Origin: Mucilaginibacter oryzae
Lineage (GTDB): Bacteria > Bacteroidota > Bacteroidia > Sphingobacteriales > Sphingobacteriaceae
Length of the DNA: 64,000 nt
Assembly (NCBI RefSeq): GCF_003148845.1
Contig: NZ_QGHA01000001.1
Coordinates: forward strand, 248,001-312,000
Reading direction: 5' to 3'
Part shown: in pieces, positions 24,957-32,855 of the stretch
Numbering within the stretch: position 1 is the stretch's first letter
Layout: each line of letters begins with the position of its first letter
Notes under the pieces: model-generated
What the model was told of the DNA's origin: nothing
The model's input: the letters and a program-made list of their open reading frames with translations, nothing else
The model's database searches: none
Translations under genes and position numbers: made by a program

Positions 24957-25946
24957 ATGGATCAGGCAGATAACAAAAAATCGATCATAGTAGGCATATT
25001 CCTGGCATTGGGCCTCGTATTATTCATATTAGGGGTATTTACCCTTGGCGGGCAGCAAAAAACCTTTGTTAAAAACATAAAACTAAGCGCCGTATTTACT
25101 GATGTTGCCGGGTTAAAAAAAGGCAACGCGGTATGGTTTTCGGGCGTTAAGGTTGGCACCATCAGCAATATTAAATTCATCGGGCCGTCGGAGGTGCAGG
25201 TGTATCTGAATGTTGACCAGGCTACGCAGCAATACATCCGGAGCAACGCCATGGTTAAAATTGGCTCAGACGGCCTAATTGGAAATAAGATCATTGTAAT
25301 AGAAGGCGGCAGTCCGCAGGCGCCTGTTATTGAGGATGGCGCGACATTAAAATCAGAAAAGCTTTTATCTACAGACGATATGTTAAAAACGCTTCAGGAT
25401 AATAACCAAAACCTGCTTGCCATTACTACCGATTTTAAAACCCTAAGCCATAACATATTGCAAGGTAAAGGTACCGTTGGAGCCTTATTAGCCGATAGCA
25501 CTATGGCCATACAGTTACGCGCTGCCATGCGCAACCTGCAGGCTACCACCCAAAGCGCTTCGTTAATGGCCGTGCAACTGGATCAGTTCAGCCGCAAAAT
25601 GAACACCAAAGGCGGTCTTGCAGATAAAATACTCACCGATACGGCTACCTTCGGCCAGATTAAGCAGGCGGCAACCCAACTGCAGCAAACTGCTGCCAAC
25701 GCTGCAACGCTTACCGCTAACCTGACTAAAGCAAGCAATAAGCTCAATACCACCGATAATGCTTTAGGCGTATTATTGAACGACCCTAAAGCGGCTGTAA
25801 AAACGCAATCGGCCATCAATAACCTGCAGGCAGCATCTATCAAACTAAACGACGACCTGGAAGCCGTACAGCATAACTTTTTACTGCGTGGATTTTTCAA
25901 AAAGAGAGAAAAAGCCAAAGCCGACAGCCTGAAAGCCAAACAATAA
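24957..25946 (+). CDS. mlaD: MCE-domain lipid-binding protein (MlaD-like)
   Basis: 329 residues. One N-terminal membrane helix (KKSIIVGIFLALGLVLFILG), one MCE domain (about 38-120; LSAVFTDVAGLKKGNAVWFS, VGTISNIKFIG, SDGLIGNKIIVIEGG), then a long alpha-helical tail rich in Gln, Thr and Ala (about 140-310) that likely forms a coiled-coil or needle. MlaD-like proteins form hexameric rings that hand lipids between MlaE and the periplasm. The tail is longer than in E. coli MlaD and may extend the tunnel toward the outer membrane. Third gene of the mla operon. Confidence 0.93.
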   Translation: MDQADNKKSIIVGIFLALGLVLFILGVFTLGGQQKTFVKNIKLSAVFTDVAGLKKGNAVWFSGVKVGTISNIKFIGPSEVQVYLNVDQATQQYIRSNAMVKIGSDGLIGNKIIVIEGGSPQAPVIEDGATLKSEKLLSTDDMLKTLQDNNQNLLAITTDFKTLSHNILQGKGTVGALLADSTMAIQLRAAMRNLQATTQSASLMAVQLDQFSRKMNTKGGLADKILTDTATFGQIKQAATQLQQTAANAATLTANLTKASNKLNTTDNALGVLLNDPKAAVKTQSAINNLQAASIKLNDDLEAVQHNFLLRGFFKKREKAKADSLKAKQ

Positions 25947-25953
25947 AAATATT

Positions 25954-25988
25954 AGCGGGGCAGATCGCCTCACCCGGATCACCCCGCT
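25954..25988 (+). terminator. Possible terminator after mlaD
   Basis: AGCGGGG (25954-25960) and CCCCGCT (25982-25988) form a perfect 7-bp stem just downstream of mlaD, but only three Ts follow. Confidence 0.5.
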
Positions 25989-26148
25989 TTCCATTTATCC
26001 TGGCGTCCTATCAGCCTCATTAAAGAAACGGCTTGCCAGCCGGTTGAAGCATCTTTATAAAAGATGTAACTAAAGAAGCCGGAATACGTACAACGTTGCA
26101 CCGTATTTAATTACGATACAAATACAACCAGGCAGAGTATAAATACTT

Positions 26149-26178
26149 TTTGTAAAAGTTGTTTATTTAATACCTTTG
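26149..26178 (+). promoter_or_regulatory. Promoter of the sigma/anti-sigma pair
   Basis: TTTG (26149-26152), an 18-bp spacer and TACCTTTG (26171-26178) form a textbook Bacteroidota promoter 38 bp before the sigma-like gene. Confidence 0.7.
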
Positions 26179-26215
26179 ACAGATTGTTCACTTACATTAA
26201 TTAACTGCCCCCAAT

Positions 26216-26716
26216 TTGAATACGCAGTGGCAAACTTCAGGCTCAATGAGCCAGAGCAAGCTATCAGCTGTCAGCACGTTGTACGCCAACTACGCCGCTA
26301 AGCTATTTGGCTACATTTTCGAAGTGGTAAAAAATCAGTCTGTTGCAGAACAATATCTTGTAGCGGTTTTTAATGATGTACCCAACGAGATAGATGATTT
26401 TTTAAAAACCGGCGCCAACGCCTTGTGCCGCCTGCAAATGATGGCCCGCAAAAAGCTATCGGAGTTTTTTGAAACATTAGATAATGAAACCGATAAGCAA
26501 GCCTTGCAAAATCTTCAACCATTGGCCAACAATAAATATGTTGCCATGATGAGCCCTTTGCAGCAACAGGTGTTTTACGCTATTCATTATCGAGGCCATA
26601 CTATAGCACAGGTTGCCGCCGAACTAAGCAAAAGTAACGAGGAGGTTAAAAAAGTGTTAAAACAATGCTTTACCATTATCCGGAACGGGAGGGACAATGA
26701 AAGATTACATAGATAG
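26216..26716 (+). CDS. ECF-like sigma factor (degenerate)
   Basis: 166 residues. Either the TTG at 26216 or the ATG at 26246 could start translation; both lie downstream of the promoter. Region 2-like sequence is LYANYAAKLFGYIFEVVKNQSVAEQYLVAVFNDV and the region 4-like helix-turn-helix is MSPLQQQVFYAIHYRGHTIAQVAAEL with VKKVLKQCFTIIR. Both regions are diverged from canonical ECF factors, so DNA recognition may be unusual. The last 20 bases overlap a membrane protein gene that looks like its anti-sigma factor. The pair sits 270 bp after the mla operon, so an envelope-stress link is plausible but unproven. Confidence 0.75.
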   Translation: MNTQWQTSGSMSQSKLSAVSTLYANYAAKLFGYIFEVVKNQSVAEQYLVAVFNDVPNEIDDFLKTGANALCRLQMMARKKLSEFFETLDNETDKQALQNLQPLANNKYVAMMSPLQQQVFYAIHYRGHTIAQVAAELSKSNEEVKKVLKQCFTIIRNGRDNERLHR

Positions 26717-27194
26717 TGGTGCGCTGGAGGTATTTGTGATGGGCTGCGCCACCGATGAAGAGGTGGAGGAGCTTTTATACATGAAAGCCAAATATCCCGA
26801 AGTAAATGAGGCACTGAAACAACTGGAAGCCGACATGGAAAAAATGGCTCAAAACGCTGCCATTGCGCCGCCGCCGAGGACCTGGGATAAAATTGAGGAT
26901 GAGATTAACAGCCTCATACTGACAGAGGAGCGCTTGAACAAACCTGTTCAGTTCCGCGCTTATGATACCGGTTATGGCGGGCAGCCCAAAACACCTGCTG
27001 CAGATCAGTACATTGAAGTTGAAGGAGCATCAAGCCATATGCGCCTGCATAAAGCCTGGCGTTATGTGTTTGCGGCCGTGTTTATTTTAGGTAAGATATT
27101 TTTAGGCTTTGCGATATACTTCTATCTCGAAAACCGCCAGGCCCAGGAACAAATAAAGGAGTTAAAAACGGAGATAAAGGAATTGCGTCGTTAG
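26697..27194 (+). CDS. Membrane-bound anti-sigma factor-like protein
   Basis: 165 residues. A soluble N-terminal part (about 1-110) with a zinc-less anti-sigma-like helical bundle (MKDYIDSGALEVFVMGCATDEEVEELLYM) and APPPRTWDKIEDEIN, then a single membrane helix (AWRYVFAAVFILGKIFLGFAIYFYL, about 122-146) and a short coiled-coil tail. The overlap with the sigma-like gene means coupled translation. Unlike full RskA-type factors it lacks a large extracytoplasmic domain, so the signal may be read by the membrane segment or coiled coil. A terminator follows. Confidence 0.75.
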   Translation: MKDYIDSGALEVFVMGCATDEEVEELLYMKAKYPEVNEALKQLEADMEKMAQNAAIAPPPRTWDKIEDEINSLILTEERLNKPVQFRAYDTGYGGQPKTPAADQYIEVEGASSHMRLHKAWRYVFAAVFILGKIFLGFAIYFYLENRQAQEQIKELKTEIKELRR

Positions 27195-27229
27195 AGGTTA
27201 GACTTCCTTTAGATATTAGATATTTATCA

Positions 27230-27255
27230 AGGCATCCTTTGGGATGCCTTTTTTG
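27230..27255 (+). terminator. Terminator after the sigma/anti-sigma pair
   Basis: AAGGCATCC-TTTG-GGATGCCTTTTTT: a perfect 9-bp stem with a tetraloop and T run. Confidence 0.9.
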
Positions 27256-27289
27256 TTGATTAGTTAATTTTCGCTGCCTAACTTTAGTT

Positions 27290-27844
27290 ATGAAAAACGA
27301 TTACCTGGAAAGCGCAAAAAAGCAGTTCGCCTACTATAAATCCCTCGGCGAAAAGACATTTGAGCAATTAACGGATGAACAATTGTGCTGGCAGTACAAT
27401 TCTGAATCGAACAGCGTGGCCATCATTGTAAACCACCTGGCGGGTAATATGCTGTCGCGATGGACGGACATCTTTACCAGCGATGGTGAAAAACCCAACC
27501 GCAACAGGGAAACCGAATTTGCAAACATAACCCCTACCCGCCAAACTATTTTAGATACCTGGCATAAGGGATGGCAATGCCTTTTTAATACACTTAACAG
27601 CTTAACTACCGATGATTTGGAGAAAATTATATACATCCGCAATCAGGGGCATACCGTTATGGAGGCTATTAACCGGCAGCTGGCGCACTACCCTTATCAT
27701 GTGGGTCAGATTGTATTTTTGGGCAAAATGATGTGCAATGAAAACTGGTCTTCGCTTTCTATTCCACGCGGTAAATCTGAAAGCTATAATGCAGATAAAT
27801 TTGTCCTGGAAAAAAGGAAAGCGCATTTTACGGATGCGAAATAA
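27290..27844 (+). CDS. DinB-like/DUF1572 family protein
   Basis: 184 residues, soluble four-helix bundle of the DinB/YfiT type. Conserved metal-ligand histidines appear in AIIVNHLAGNMLSRW (His about 47) and LAHYPYHVGQIVFLGK (two further His), with the WTDIFTSDGEK segment typical of DUF1572. Members bind Ni or Zn and some act as thiol-dependent transferases, but the substrate of this subgroup is unknown. Single gene; TAACTTTA a few bases before the ATG resembles a -7 box. Confidence 0.85.
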   Translation: MKNDYLESAKKQFAYYKSLGEKTFEQLTDEQLCWQYNSESNSVAIIVNHLAGNMLSRWTDIFTSDGEKPNRNRETEFANITPTRQTILDTWHKGWQCLFNTLNSLTTDDLEKIIYIRNQGHTVMEAINRQLAHYPYHVGQIVFLGKMMCNENWSSLSIPRGKSESYNADKFVLEKRKAHFTDAK

Positions 27845-27903
27845 GATCAATTCAATCATTGAAACATCTACCTAACGTTTATAGCAATCCAGGATATATT
27901 GTT

Positions 27904-27948
27904 TATCGATAAATTTATTTTGATATTCGATATATTTATTTATACTTG
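27904..27948 (+). promoter_or_regulatory. Promoter region with imperfect direct repeats before the DUF2975/YozG pair
   Basis: TATCGATAAATTTATTT (27904-27920) and TATTCGATATATTTATTT (27924-27941) lie directly upstream of, and touch, TATACTTG (27941-27948), a near match to the -7 box. The repeats are placed where a regulator, perhaps the XRE protein of the same operon, would bind. Confidence 0.4.
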
Positions 27949-27968
27949 TGCTATAAAAAAAACATTTT

Positions 27969-28553
27969 ATGAAAAATCTGAAAACTTGGATAAAAGGGAT
28001 TAAAGTGCTATTATGGATAGCGCTGATCGGGTTTGGCATCACCCTGATCAATACAACCGGTGCCTTGATCTCGTCGAGCGATATGGTTGCAAATGTTTAC
28101 CTTAAAAATACCAAAACAACAACCTTATCAAAAGCTGTACTAAACGTTAACGCCGGTGTTTTATCATTCAGATCGAAGCACGTACTGGATAAACTCCTGT
28201 TTAAACACATTTACGGCTATCATGACTTTATGCAATCATTATTCACATTTGTTGTTTGCTGTTTGCTTCTGTTTGCTTTAAATAAATTAAACCCCGATCA
28301 TCCTTTTAACCCGGATGTAGCTAAACACATTACGTGGCTTGGCCTACTTTATGTTTTTTATGGCGTTATTACAATTTTTGCGGCCCTGTATATGGCTTCA
28401 AGAATTGAAACCCTCAGCCACGAAGTTACCGGCGCCTACACTACGTTCAGGGACGATTTTTCCAACATAAAGATTGGGATATTCGTTCTGATTCTTTCAG
28501 TTATTTATCGGGCCGGTATTACTTTTCAGGAGGAAAATCGTTTAACGATATAA
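27969..28553 (+). CDS. DUF2975 membrane protein
   Basis: 194 residues with four membrane helices: WIKGIKVLLWIALIGFGITL, LFTFVVCCLLLFALN, a third around HITWLGLLYVFYGVITIFAAL and a fourth near IKIGIFVLILSVIYRAGI. The C-terminal ends in the FQEENRLTI segment that DUF2975 proteins share. DUF2975 genes are commonly paired with a small YozG-like helix-turn-helix regulator, as here (3-bp gap). Function unknown; the pair may sense a membrane condition. Direct repeats over the promoter suggest autoregulation. Confidence 0.85.
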   Translation: MKNLKTWIKGIKVLLWIALIGFGITLINTTGALISSSDMVANVYLKNTKTTTLSKAVLNVNAGVLSFRSKHVLDKLLFKHIYGYHDFMQSLFTFVVCCLLLFALNKLNPDHPFNPDVAKHITWLGLLYVFYGVITIFAALYMASRIETLSHEVTGAYTTFRDDFSNIKIGIFVLILSVIYRAGITFQEENRLTI

Positions 28554-28556
28554 AGT

Positions 28557-28766
28557 ATGCCTATAGTAGTGAATCTGGACGTCATGATGGCGCGTCGCAA
28601 ACTATCAATGAATGAGTTACAACAAAAAGTTGGCATTACACTGGCAAATTTATCTATCCTTAAAAATGGTAAAGCCAAAGCCATCCGCTTTGAAACACTT
28701 GAATCCATTTGCAAGGCATTAAATTGCCAGCCGGGAGATATTCTGGAGTATCGGGCTGATGAATAA
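28557..28766 (+). CDS. YozG-like XRE-family transcriptional regulator
   Basis: 69 residues, a minimal Cro/CI-type helix-turn-helix protein: LDVMMARRKLSMNELQQKVG, ITLANLSILKNGKAKAIRFE, TLESICKALNCQPGDILEY. The recognition helix lies around ANLSILKNGKAKAIR. It matches the small YozG regulators encoded beside DUF2975 proteins. It starts 3 bp after that gene, so the two are co-transcribed and probably form a sensor-regulator unit. Confidence 0.9.
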   Translation: MPIVVNLDVMMARRKLSMNELQQKVGITLANLSILKNGKAKAIRFETLESICKALNCQPGDILEYRADE

Positions 28767-28795
28767 AATTGTTTTCCTTATTCCTTAAAACAACC

Positions 28796-28819
28796 AAAGG
28801 CACCCTTGCAGGTGCCTTT
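28796..28819 (+). terminator. Hairpin terminator after yozG-like gene
   Basis: AAAGGCACC-CTTGCA-GGTGCCTTT is a perfect 9-bp stem; the T run is short (TTT then GTC). Confidence 0.65.
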
Positions 28820-28911
28820 GTCATTGATCGGTTTAGGTTAAAAGCCTCGTCAATTATATCAGTGCAGTTGGATGGTAAAGAAGGATACTATCGCAGCAAC
28901 CTGTCTCTAAG

Positions 28912-29030
28912 CTCCAACCTCTGATCTCTTTAAATAAGGTTTAGGTATAAAGAACGTATTATCTTAAGCAGGAGACAGCAACTAATCACTAACCTCCAAT
29001 CTCTGATCTCTTAATAAAAAAGGTTTAGGA
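28912..29030. repeat. Imperfect direct repeat in the 28767-29149 gap
   Basis: CTCCAACCTCTGATCTCTTTAAATAAGGTTTAGG (28912-28945) recurs as CTCCAATCTCTGATCTCTTAATAAAAAAGGTTTAGG (about 28995-29030), with unrelated DNA between. No gene is seen in the 383-bp interval; the rest is AT-rich. Confidence 0.65.
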
Positions 29031-29149
29031 TTTTGAAATTTCATGTACTCTTCCTTCAAAAATCCCTTATCAAAAACCTTTACCATGATGTATAATTTGC
29101 AGGGATTACATAACCTGCCTGCAAATTTTTATGCATCCGGATATTTCAA

Positions 29150-31039
29150 TTATTCGCCCTTAGGAGCGGCATTGCTTTTACCTTCGTTTTCTATCTGAAG
29201 TTTTTTAAGCATCTCGGTACCAATCAGGGCATCTATCATCCCCCCGTTACCGCCTTCTTTACCGCTTACCAAAATCTCAGGGACTAACCTGATGCCGGCG
29301 GCAGCTAAAGCTTCGGCCACACGTACAATGGCGTATTGTTCGGTACCCATGGCTTCGGTTTTTTGTTTGGTAACCTCGGCTTCGGCCATACCTATGGCTT
29401 TAATTTTAGCGCCTTCGGCAATACCGTTAACTTCGGTAGCGTTGGCATCGGCTTTGGCGTTCACCGTTTTCGCTTCCGCATCGGCTTTAGCTATCGTAAT
29501 CCTCACTTCGGCATCGGCTTTGGCGTTAATGGTTTTGGCTTCGGCCTCACCTTTAGATGCGGCTACCCTTGATGCAGCCATTTGCGTATTGATCTCTACC
29601 TGTCGGGTTGATTTTACTACTTCCGGCTGCATATCGGCACCGGCGCGGGCGCTTTCAAATTCCTTACGCTCAATCTGGGCATGACGCTGAATCTCGTAGG
29701 TAACTTTCTCTTCTTCGGCCAGTTTACGGTCGGTTAAGGTTTTCATGAGTGCTGCCGGTGGCACTATGTCGCCTATCAGGGTGTCCACCCCTATTACGTT
29801 GTAAGTTTCCAGTACCCGGCCAATATGTTCGCGGGCGTCGGTTTGCCTTTGGATACGGTTAGCCAGGAAGCCGATCACATCACTTTTTTGCGCCGAGTTA
29901 CGGAAGTAGTTGGCAATGGTTGGCTCCAGCACCTGCGATACCAGATTTTTCATTTTACCAAACCTTGCAATCACTTTAGGCGCTTCGTTACGTGGCACGT
30001 GGATGATCTGCGATACATCCAGGTTGAAGGTAAAACCATCGCTTGATCTTACGGTAATGGTACACAGGTTTTTATCCAGCTCGTGCGATTCGGTACGGCT
30101 ATCGGCCCAGTTCAGTACGATGTTGGTTGTAGGCACAATCTCTACCGCATGGGTATAAATATTTACCGGGTGTTTACCAGGGTCTAAAGGTTCGTCCCAT
30201 ACGCCTTTTTCGTTGCGCTTAACAATGTTACCGTGTTTAAAATTGTCGCCGCTGGTATCTTTACCTTCCGGACCAACAAATGAGTTTACTACTCCCACAT
30301 AACCGATTGGAATGTAGATCATATCTACCTGCTCAACACTTACAAACCATGGGTTTAAATAGTAAGTACCCGCCAATATCACATCTTCCTGCAAACCTTT
30401 ACGGCCACCCGCGTTGATGAACGCGATAGGATCCTGGTAATTTTTATGCCCATGAACCGATTCGCCGGCTATCTCGCCTTTGTTAAGCGGCTCACCATCA
30501 AGCGTTGTGATGATCCCTACCTTGTTTTCGTGAATCTGGGTGATTGGCACCATTTCTATCTCGAATAAAAAGGTATTGATACGATAACTACCCGGCGTAA
30601 GGAAAGCAGCCTGCGGGCCTTTCTGGCCGTTATTATCCAAAAATGCTATGGCATCCTGAAACTTATCGCACTCCACAGGTTTACCCAAAACACGACCGGT
30701 ATCAAACGAGGCGCCATCTTTTGCCTTTACCAGGCCGAGTTTGCCTTGCTCAATAATGGTAAAGGGCTGCATTATAATAGTATATTGCCAGGGCCACATT
30801 TTCCAGTATAAACCCGGCGCTAAGGCTTTACCCTGCATACCAGCTTCACCTTTGGTGGCTATGATACGGCCATCGGGCAGACGGCTGTTACCGGTAAGGG
30901 CAAATTTTTTGATAACCAAACCAATACGGTCATCAGGAACGATAACCATACCGCAAAACACGCGCAAAACAAATTTGTACATCAGCAATAACACTATGAC
31001 GGGTATAACCCACCACAGACTAACAATTAGATTGTCCAT
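29150..31039 (-). CDS. SPFH/flotillin-like protein with four N-terminal vault-like repeats
   Basis: 629 residues. One N-terminal membrane helix (about 6-28), then four tandem beta modules of about 60-75 residues (about 37-97, 98-170, 171-243, 246-308). Each starts with a strand such as RIGLVI, KLGLVK, KVGIIT or YVGVVN and contains an L-x-PG-x-Y-like turn (LAPGLYWK, LTPGSYRIN, ILAGTYYLN, LDPGKHPVN). An SPFH/band 7 domain (about 309-480) follows, then a long Ala/Glu/Lys helix with AKADAEAK repeats (about 490-560). This order of beta repeats, SPFH domain and long helix recalls eukaryotic major vault protein. A membrane scaffold is likely; function unproven. Confidence 0.85.
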   Translation of the reverse strand: MDNLIVSLWWVIPVIVLLLMYKFVLRVFCGMVIVPDDRIGLVIKKFALTGNSRLPDGRIIATKGEAGMQGKALAPGLYWKMWPWQYTIIMQPFTIIEQGKLGLVKAKDGASFDTGRVLGKPVECDKFQDAIAFLDNNGQKGPQAAFLTPGSYRINTFLFEIEMVPITQIHENKVGIITTLDGEPLNKGEIAGESVHGHKNYQDPIAFINAGGRKGLQEDVILAGTYYLNPWFVSVEQVDMIYIPIGYVGVVNSFVGPEGKDTSGDNFKHGNIVKRNEKGVWDEPLDPGKHPVNIYTHAVEIVPTTNIVLNWADSRTESHELDKNLCTITVRSSDGFTFNLDVSQIIHVPRNEAPKVIARFGKMKNLVSQVLEPTIANYFRNSAQKSDVIGFLANRIQRQTDAREHIGRVLETYNVIGVDTLIGDIVPPAALMKTLTDRKLAEEEKVTYEIQRHAQIERKEFESARAGADMQPEVVKSTRQVEINTQMAASRVAASKGEAEAKTINAKADAEVRITIAKADAEAKTVNAKADANATEVNGIAEGAKIKAIGMAEAEVTKQKTEAMGTEQYAIVRVAEALAAAGIRLVPEILVSGKEGGNGGMIDALIGTEMLKKLQIENEGKSNAAPKGE

Positions 31040-31137
31040 TTTTTTAAAAGATTGTTTTTGATTTTTTTTAACGGAACCCTTAAGGTGCGGGCCCTCACAA
31101 TACTTATAGCTTACCTGGAAGAGTACCTTGGCTATAT

Positions 31138-31164
31138 AGTGTCATTAAGACAGTTGCAAAATTA
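31138..31164 (-). promoter_or_regulatory. Promoter -7 box and operator-like palindrome of the SPFH gene
   Basis: On the minus strand TAATTTTG (31157-31164) fits the -7 consensus, and a TGTC-N5-GACA palindrome (31140-31152) covers the expected transcription start. The 15-mer at 31138-31152 differs at one base from 16692-16706, which is placed similarly before an MFS gene. Confidence 0.45.
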
Positions 31165-31326
31165 CTTTGTTACGAAAAAAATGAAAAATATTTTATGGCA
31201 CACGTCAAAACGATGCAATTAATTGATTTACAGAAAGTAAATTTTATATAATTTCCCCGAAACATTTGGGAAATAATGCAGGTTACTCAGGTATGATACG
31301 TTTAATGCTAACTTAACATTACCGTT

Positions 31327-31530
31327 ATGAACAGTACAAAAAACAACCGGAAAGAGGGGCAGGAAGTAACCAAACCATCAGATACCAAACATAAAGAGCT
31401 GAAAACCGAAGGACCGATAAGCGAAAAGGATGAAGTAAAAAAAGCTGAAGACAGGACCAATAAAGGCACAAAAAAACAATCCGGTGCCGATTTATTTAAA
31501 CACGAATGCCTGTCTATCTCTTATAATTAA
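31327..31530 (+). CDS. Small highly charged hypothetical protein
   Basis: 67 residues, about 40 percent Lys, Glu or Asp, with no hydrophobic core: NSTKNNRKEGQEVTKPSDTK, KKAEDRTNKGTKKQSGADLF. Likely disordered. The start is supported by a TTACCGTTATG context that recurs before the glycine-zipper gene at 37668. The C-terminal HECLSISYN is less charged. Could be a stress-induced disordered protein; it could also be non-coding, so confidence is moderate. Confidence 0.45.
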   Translation: MNSTKNNRKEGQEVTKPSDTKHKELKTEGPISEKDEVKKAEDRTNKGTKKQSGADLFKHECLSISYN

Positions 31531-31682
31531 ATCGAATTACACGAATTTTGATTGATGCTCAAATCTGAGTTTGCGAAATTTTCGATTCGTAGAATTCAAA
31601 AAATCATTTACAACATACAAGCGTTCGTGTACTATTTTTTATTTTGGGGGCAATTACATAGTTTTATCACACAATAAACCTG

Positions 31683-32093
31683 ATGATGATAAAACAAAGC
31701 CTTTTGTTGTTTGCCGTTGTAATACTATTCCTTACATCATGCGGCCCCAATGTTTCAGTTAGTACGCTCACGGGCAAATGGAAGTATATAAAAATAGAAC
31801 ACCCTAATGCAAGCCCTCCCGATACTGTAAAAAAAGCCGAACTGGATCAGGCCGCGCCTTATATACAATTCACGCCCGAAATGAAATACCTTATAGTATG
31901 GGAAAATAAATTCCTGTCGCATGGTTCGTTCACGCTGAATGGTAAAAACCTGAATGTTACCGAGAAACTGCCCGATGGCAAGACCCGCGATTTTGTTTTC
32001 ACGGTTTCCGAACTAACGGATAGCAAAATAGTTTTTGAAAGCAGCGGCCCGGAAGGCTCGAAAGTTACCGCGCTCAGGGCAAGTAAATTTTAA
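31683..32093 (+). CDS. Lipocalin-like lipoprotein
   Basis: 136 residues. Lipoprotein signal peptide MMIKQSLLLFAVVILFLTSC with lipidated Cys20. The mature part starts with a lipocalin-like strand (VSTLTGKWKYIKIEH) and shows alternating strands (PYIQFTPEMKYLIVW, HGSFTLNGKNLNVTEKL, DFVFTVSELTDSKIVF). This is the pattern of small Bacteroidota lipocalin-like domains of unknown ligand. The stop codon is followed within two bases by a 15-copy heptamer array. Inner or outer membrane anchored; function unknown. Confidence 0.75.
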   Translation: MMIKQSLLLFAVVILFLTSCGPNVSVSTLTGKWKYIKIEHPNASPPDTVKKAELDQAAPYIQFTPEMKYLIVWENKFLSHGSFTLNGKNLNVTEKLPDGKTRDFVFTVSELTDSKIVFESSGPEGSKVTALRASKF

Positions 32094-32094
32094 T

Positions 32095-32199
32095 CTAAAG
32101 GCTAAAGGCTAAAGGCTAAAGGCTAAAGGCTAAAGGCTAAAGGCTAAAGGCTAAAGGCTAAAGGCTAAAGGCTAAAGGCTAAAGGCTAAAGGCTAAAGG
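32095..32199 (+). repeat. Perfect 7-bp tandem array (CTAAAGG)15
   Basis: Fifteen uninterrupted identical copies of CTAAAGG (105 bp) between the lipoprotein stop codon and the promoter of the GbsR-type regulator, ending 45 bp before the -33 box. Such perfect arrays are prone to slippage, so copy number probably varies among strains. Confidence 0.97.
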
Positions 32200-32244
32200 G
32201 CAATGCATTTTGAAATGAGTTGTTTTATTTTATTTTCATTTTTT

Positions 32245-32274
32245 TTTGAAAGTTTAAAAACTTAATTATATTTG
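32245..32274 (+). promoter_or_regulatory. Promoter of the GbsR/MarR-type regulator
   Basis: TTTG (32245-32248), 18-bp spacer, TATATTTG (32267-32274). The ATG at 32278 is three bases after the box, so the transcript should begin at or beside the start codon (leaderless). Confidence 0.7.
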
Positions 32275-32277
32275 TGC

Positions 32278-32784
32278 ATGGAATTGGCAGAAGCGAGATT
32301 AAAGTTTATTGAAGCATGGGGCAAGTTGGGGTCTGAATGGGGCATTAACCGCACCATGGCCCAGGTACATGCGCTGCTCATGATCTCGCCGGAGGCCCTT
32401 ACCACCGAAGAAATCATGAACGAACTCAGTATCTCGCGCGGAAACGCCAACATGACCCTGCGCGATCTGATTGATTGGGGTTTGGTTGAAAAACAACACA
32501 AGACAGGTGAACGTAAAGAATATTTTTACGCCGAAAAGGATGTATGGATCATAGCCCGCCGCGTGGCCGAAGAGCGTAAAAAACGGGAGCTTACCCCTAT
32601 TATTAAAATACTCGATCAGTTAACGGAAGTAAAGGGCGACGAGAATGACCCGGCCTTCAAAACCTTTAAAACATCGATAACGGACATTAACAAACTGGCC
32701 GGCAACGTAAACAAAACCCTGGATACGATGCTGAAAGCCGAAGAGAACTGGTTTTTCGGTTCGATACTAAAAGTATTCAAATAA
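32278..32784 (+). CDS. GbsR/MarR-family transcriptional regulator
   Basis: 168 residues from the ATG at 32278; the TTG two codons upstream falls inside the promoter box. Winged helix-turn-helix: INRTMAQVHALLMISPEALT, TEEIMNELSISRGNANMTLR (recognition helix) and the wing LVEKQHKTGERKEYFYAEKD. A C-terminal helical dimerisation part follows (about 95-168). GbsR-type regulators control compatible solute or membrane-related genes. Here the next gene downstream was a small membrane protein, now a pseudogene. The heptamer array upstream of its promoter may tune expression. Confidence 0.88.
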   Translation: MELAEARLKFIEAWGKLGSEWGINRTMAQVHALLMISPEALTTEEIMNELSISRGNANMTLRDLIDWGLVEKQHKTGERKEYFYAEKDVWIIARRVAEERKKRELTPIIKILDQLTEVKGDENDPAFKTFKTSITDINKLAGNVNKTLDTMLKAEENWFFGSILKVFK

Positions 32785-32855
32785 TTTTTTTAACCTTTTA
32801 TTTCAAATTTTACTGAAAATACTATATAATTAAAAATAAATAAAACCACAACATC

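Noticed and set aside
29292..29684. Long open frame antisense to the SPFH gene
   Set aside because: It mirrors the Ala/Glu/Lys codon repeats of the sense gene, has no start context and encodes a low-complexity hydrophobic sequence.
32095..32199. CRISPR array
   Set aside because: The 7-bp units are contiguous with no spacers and no cas genes are present.
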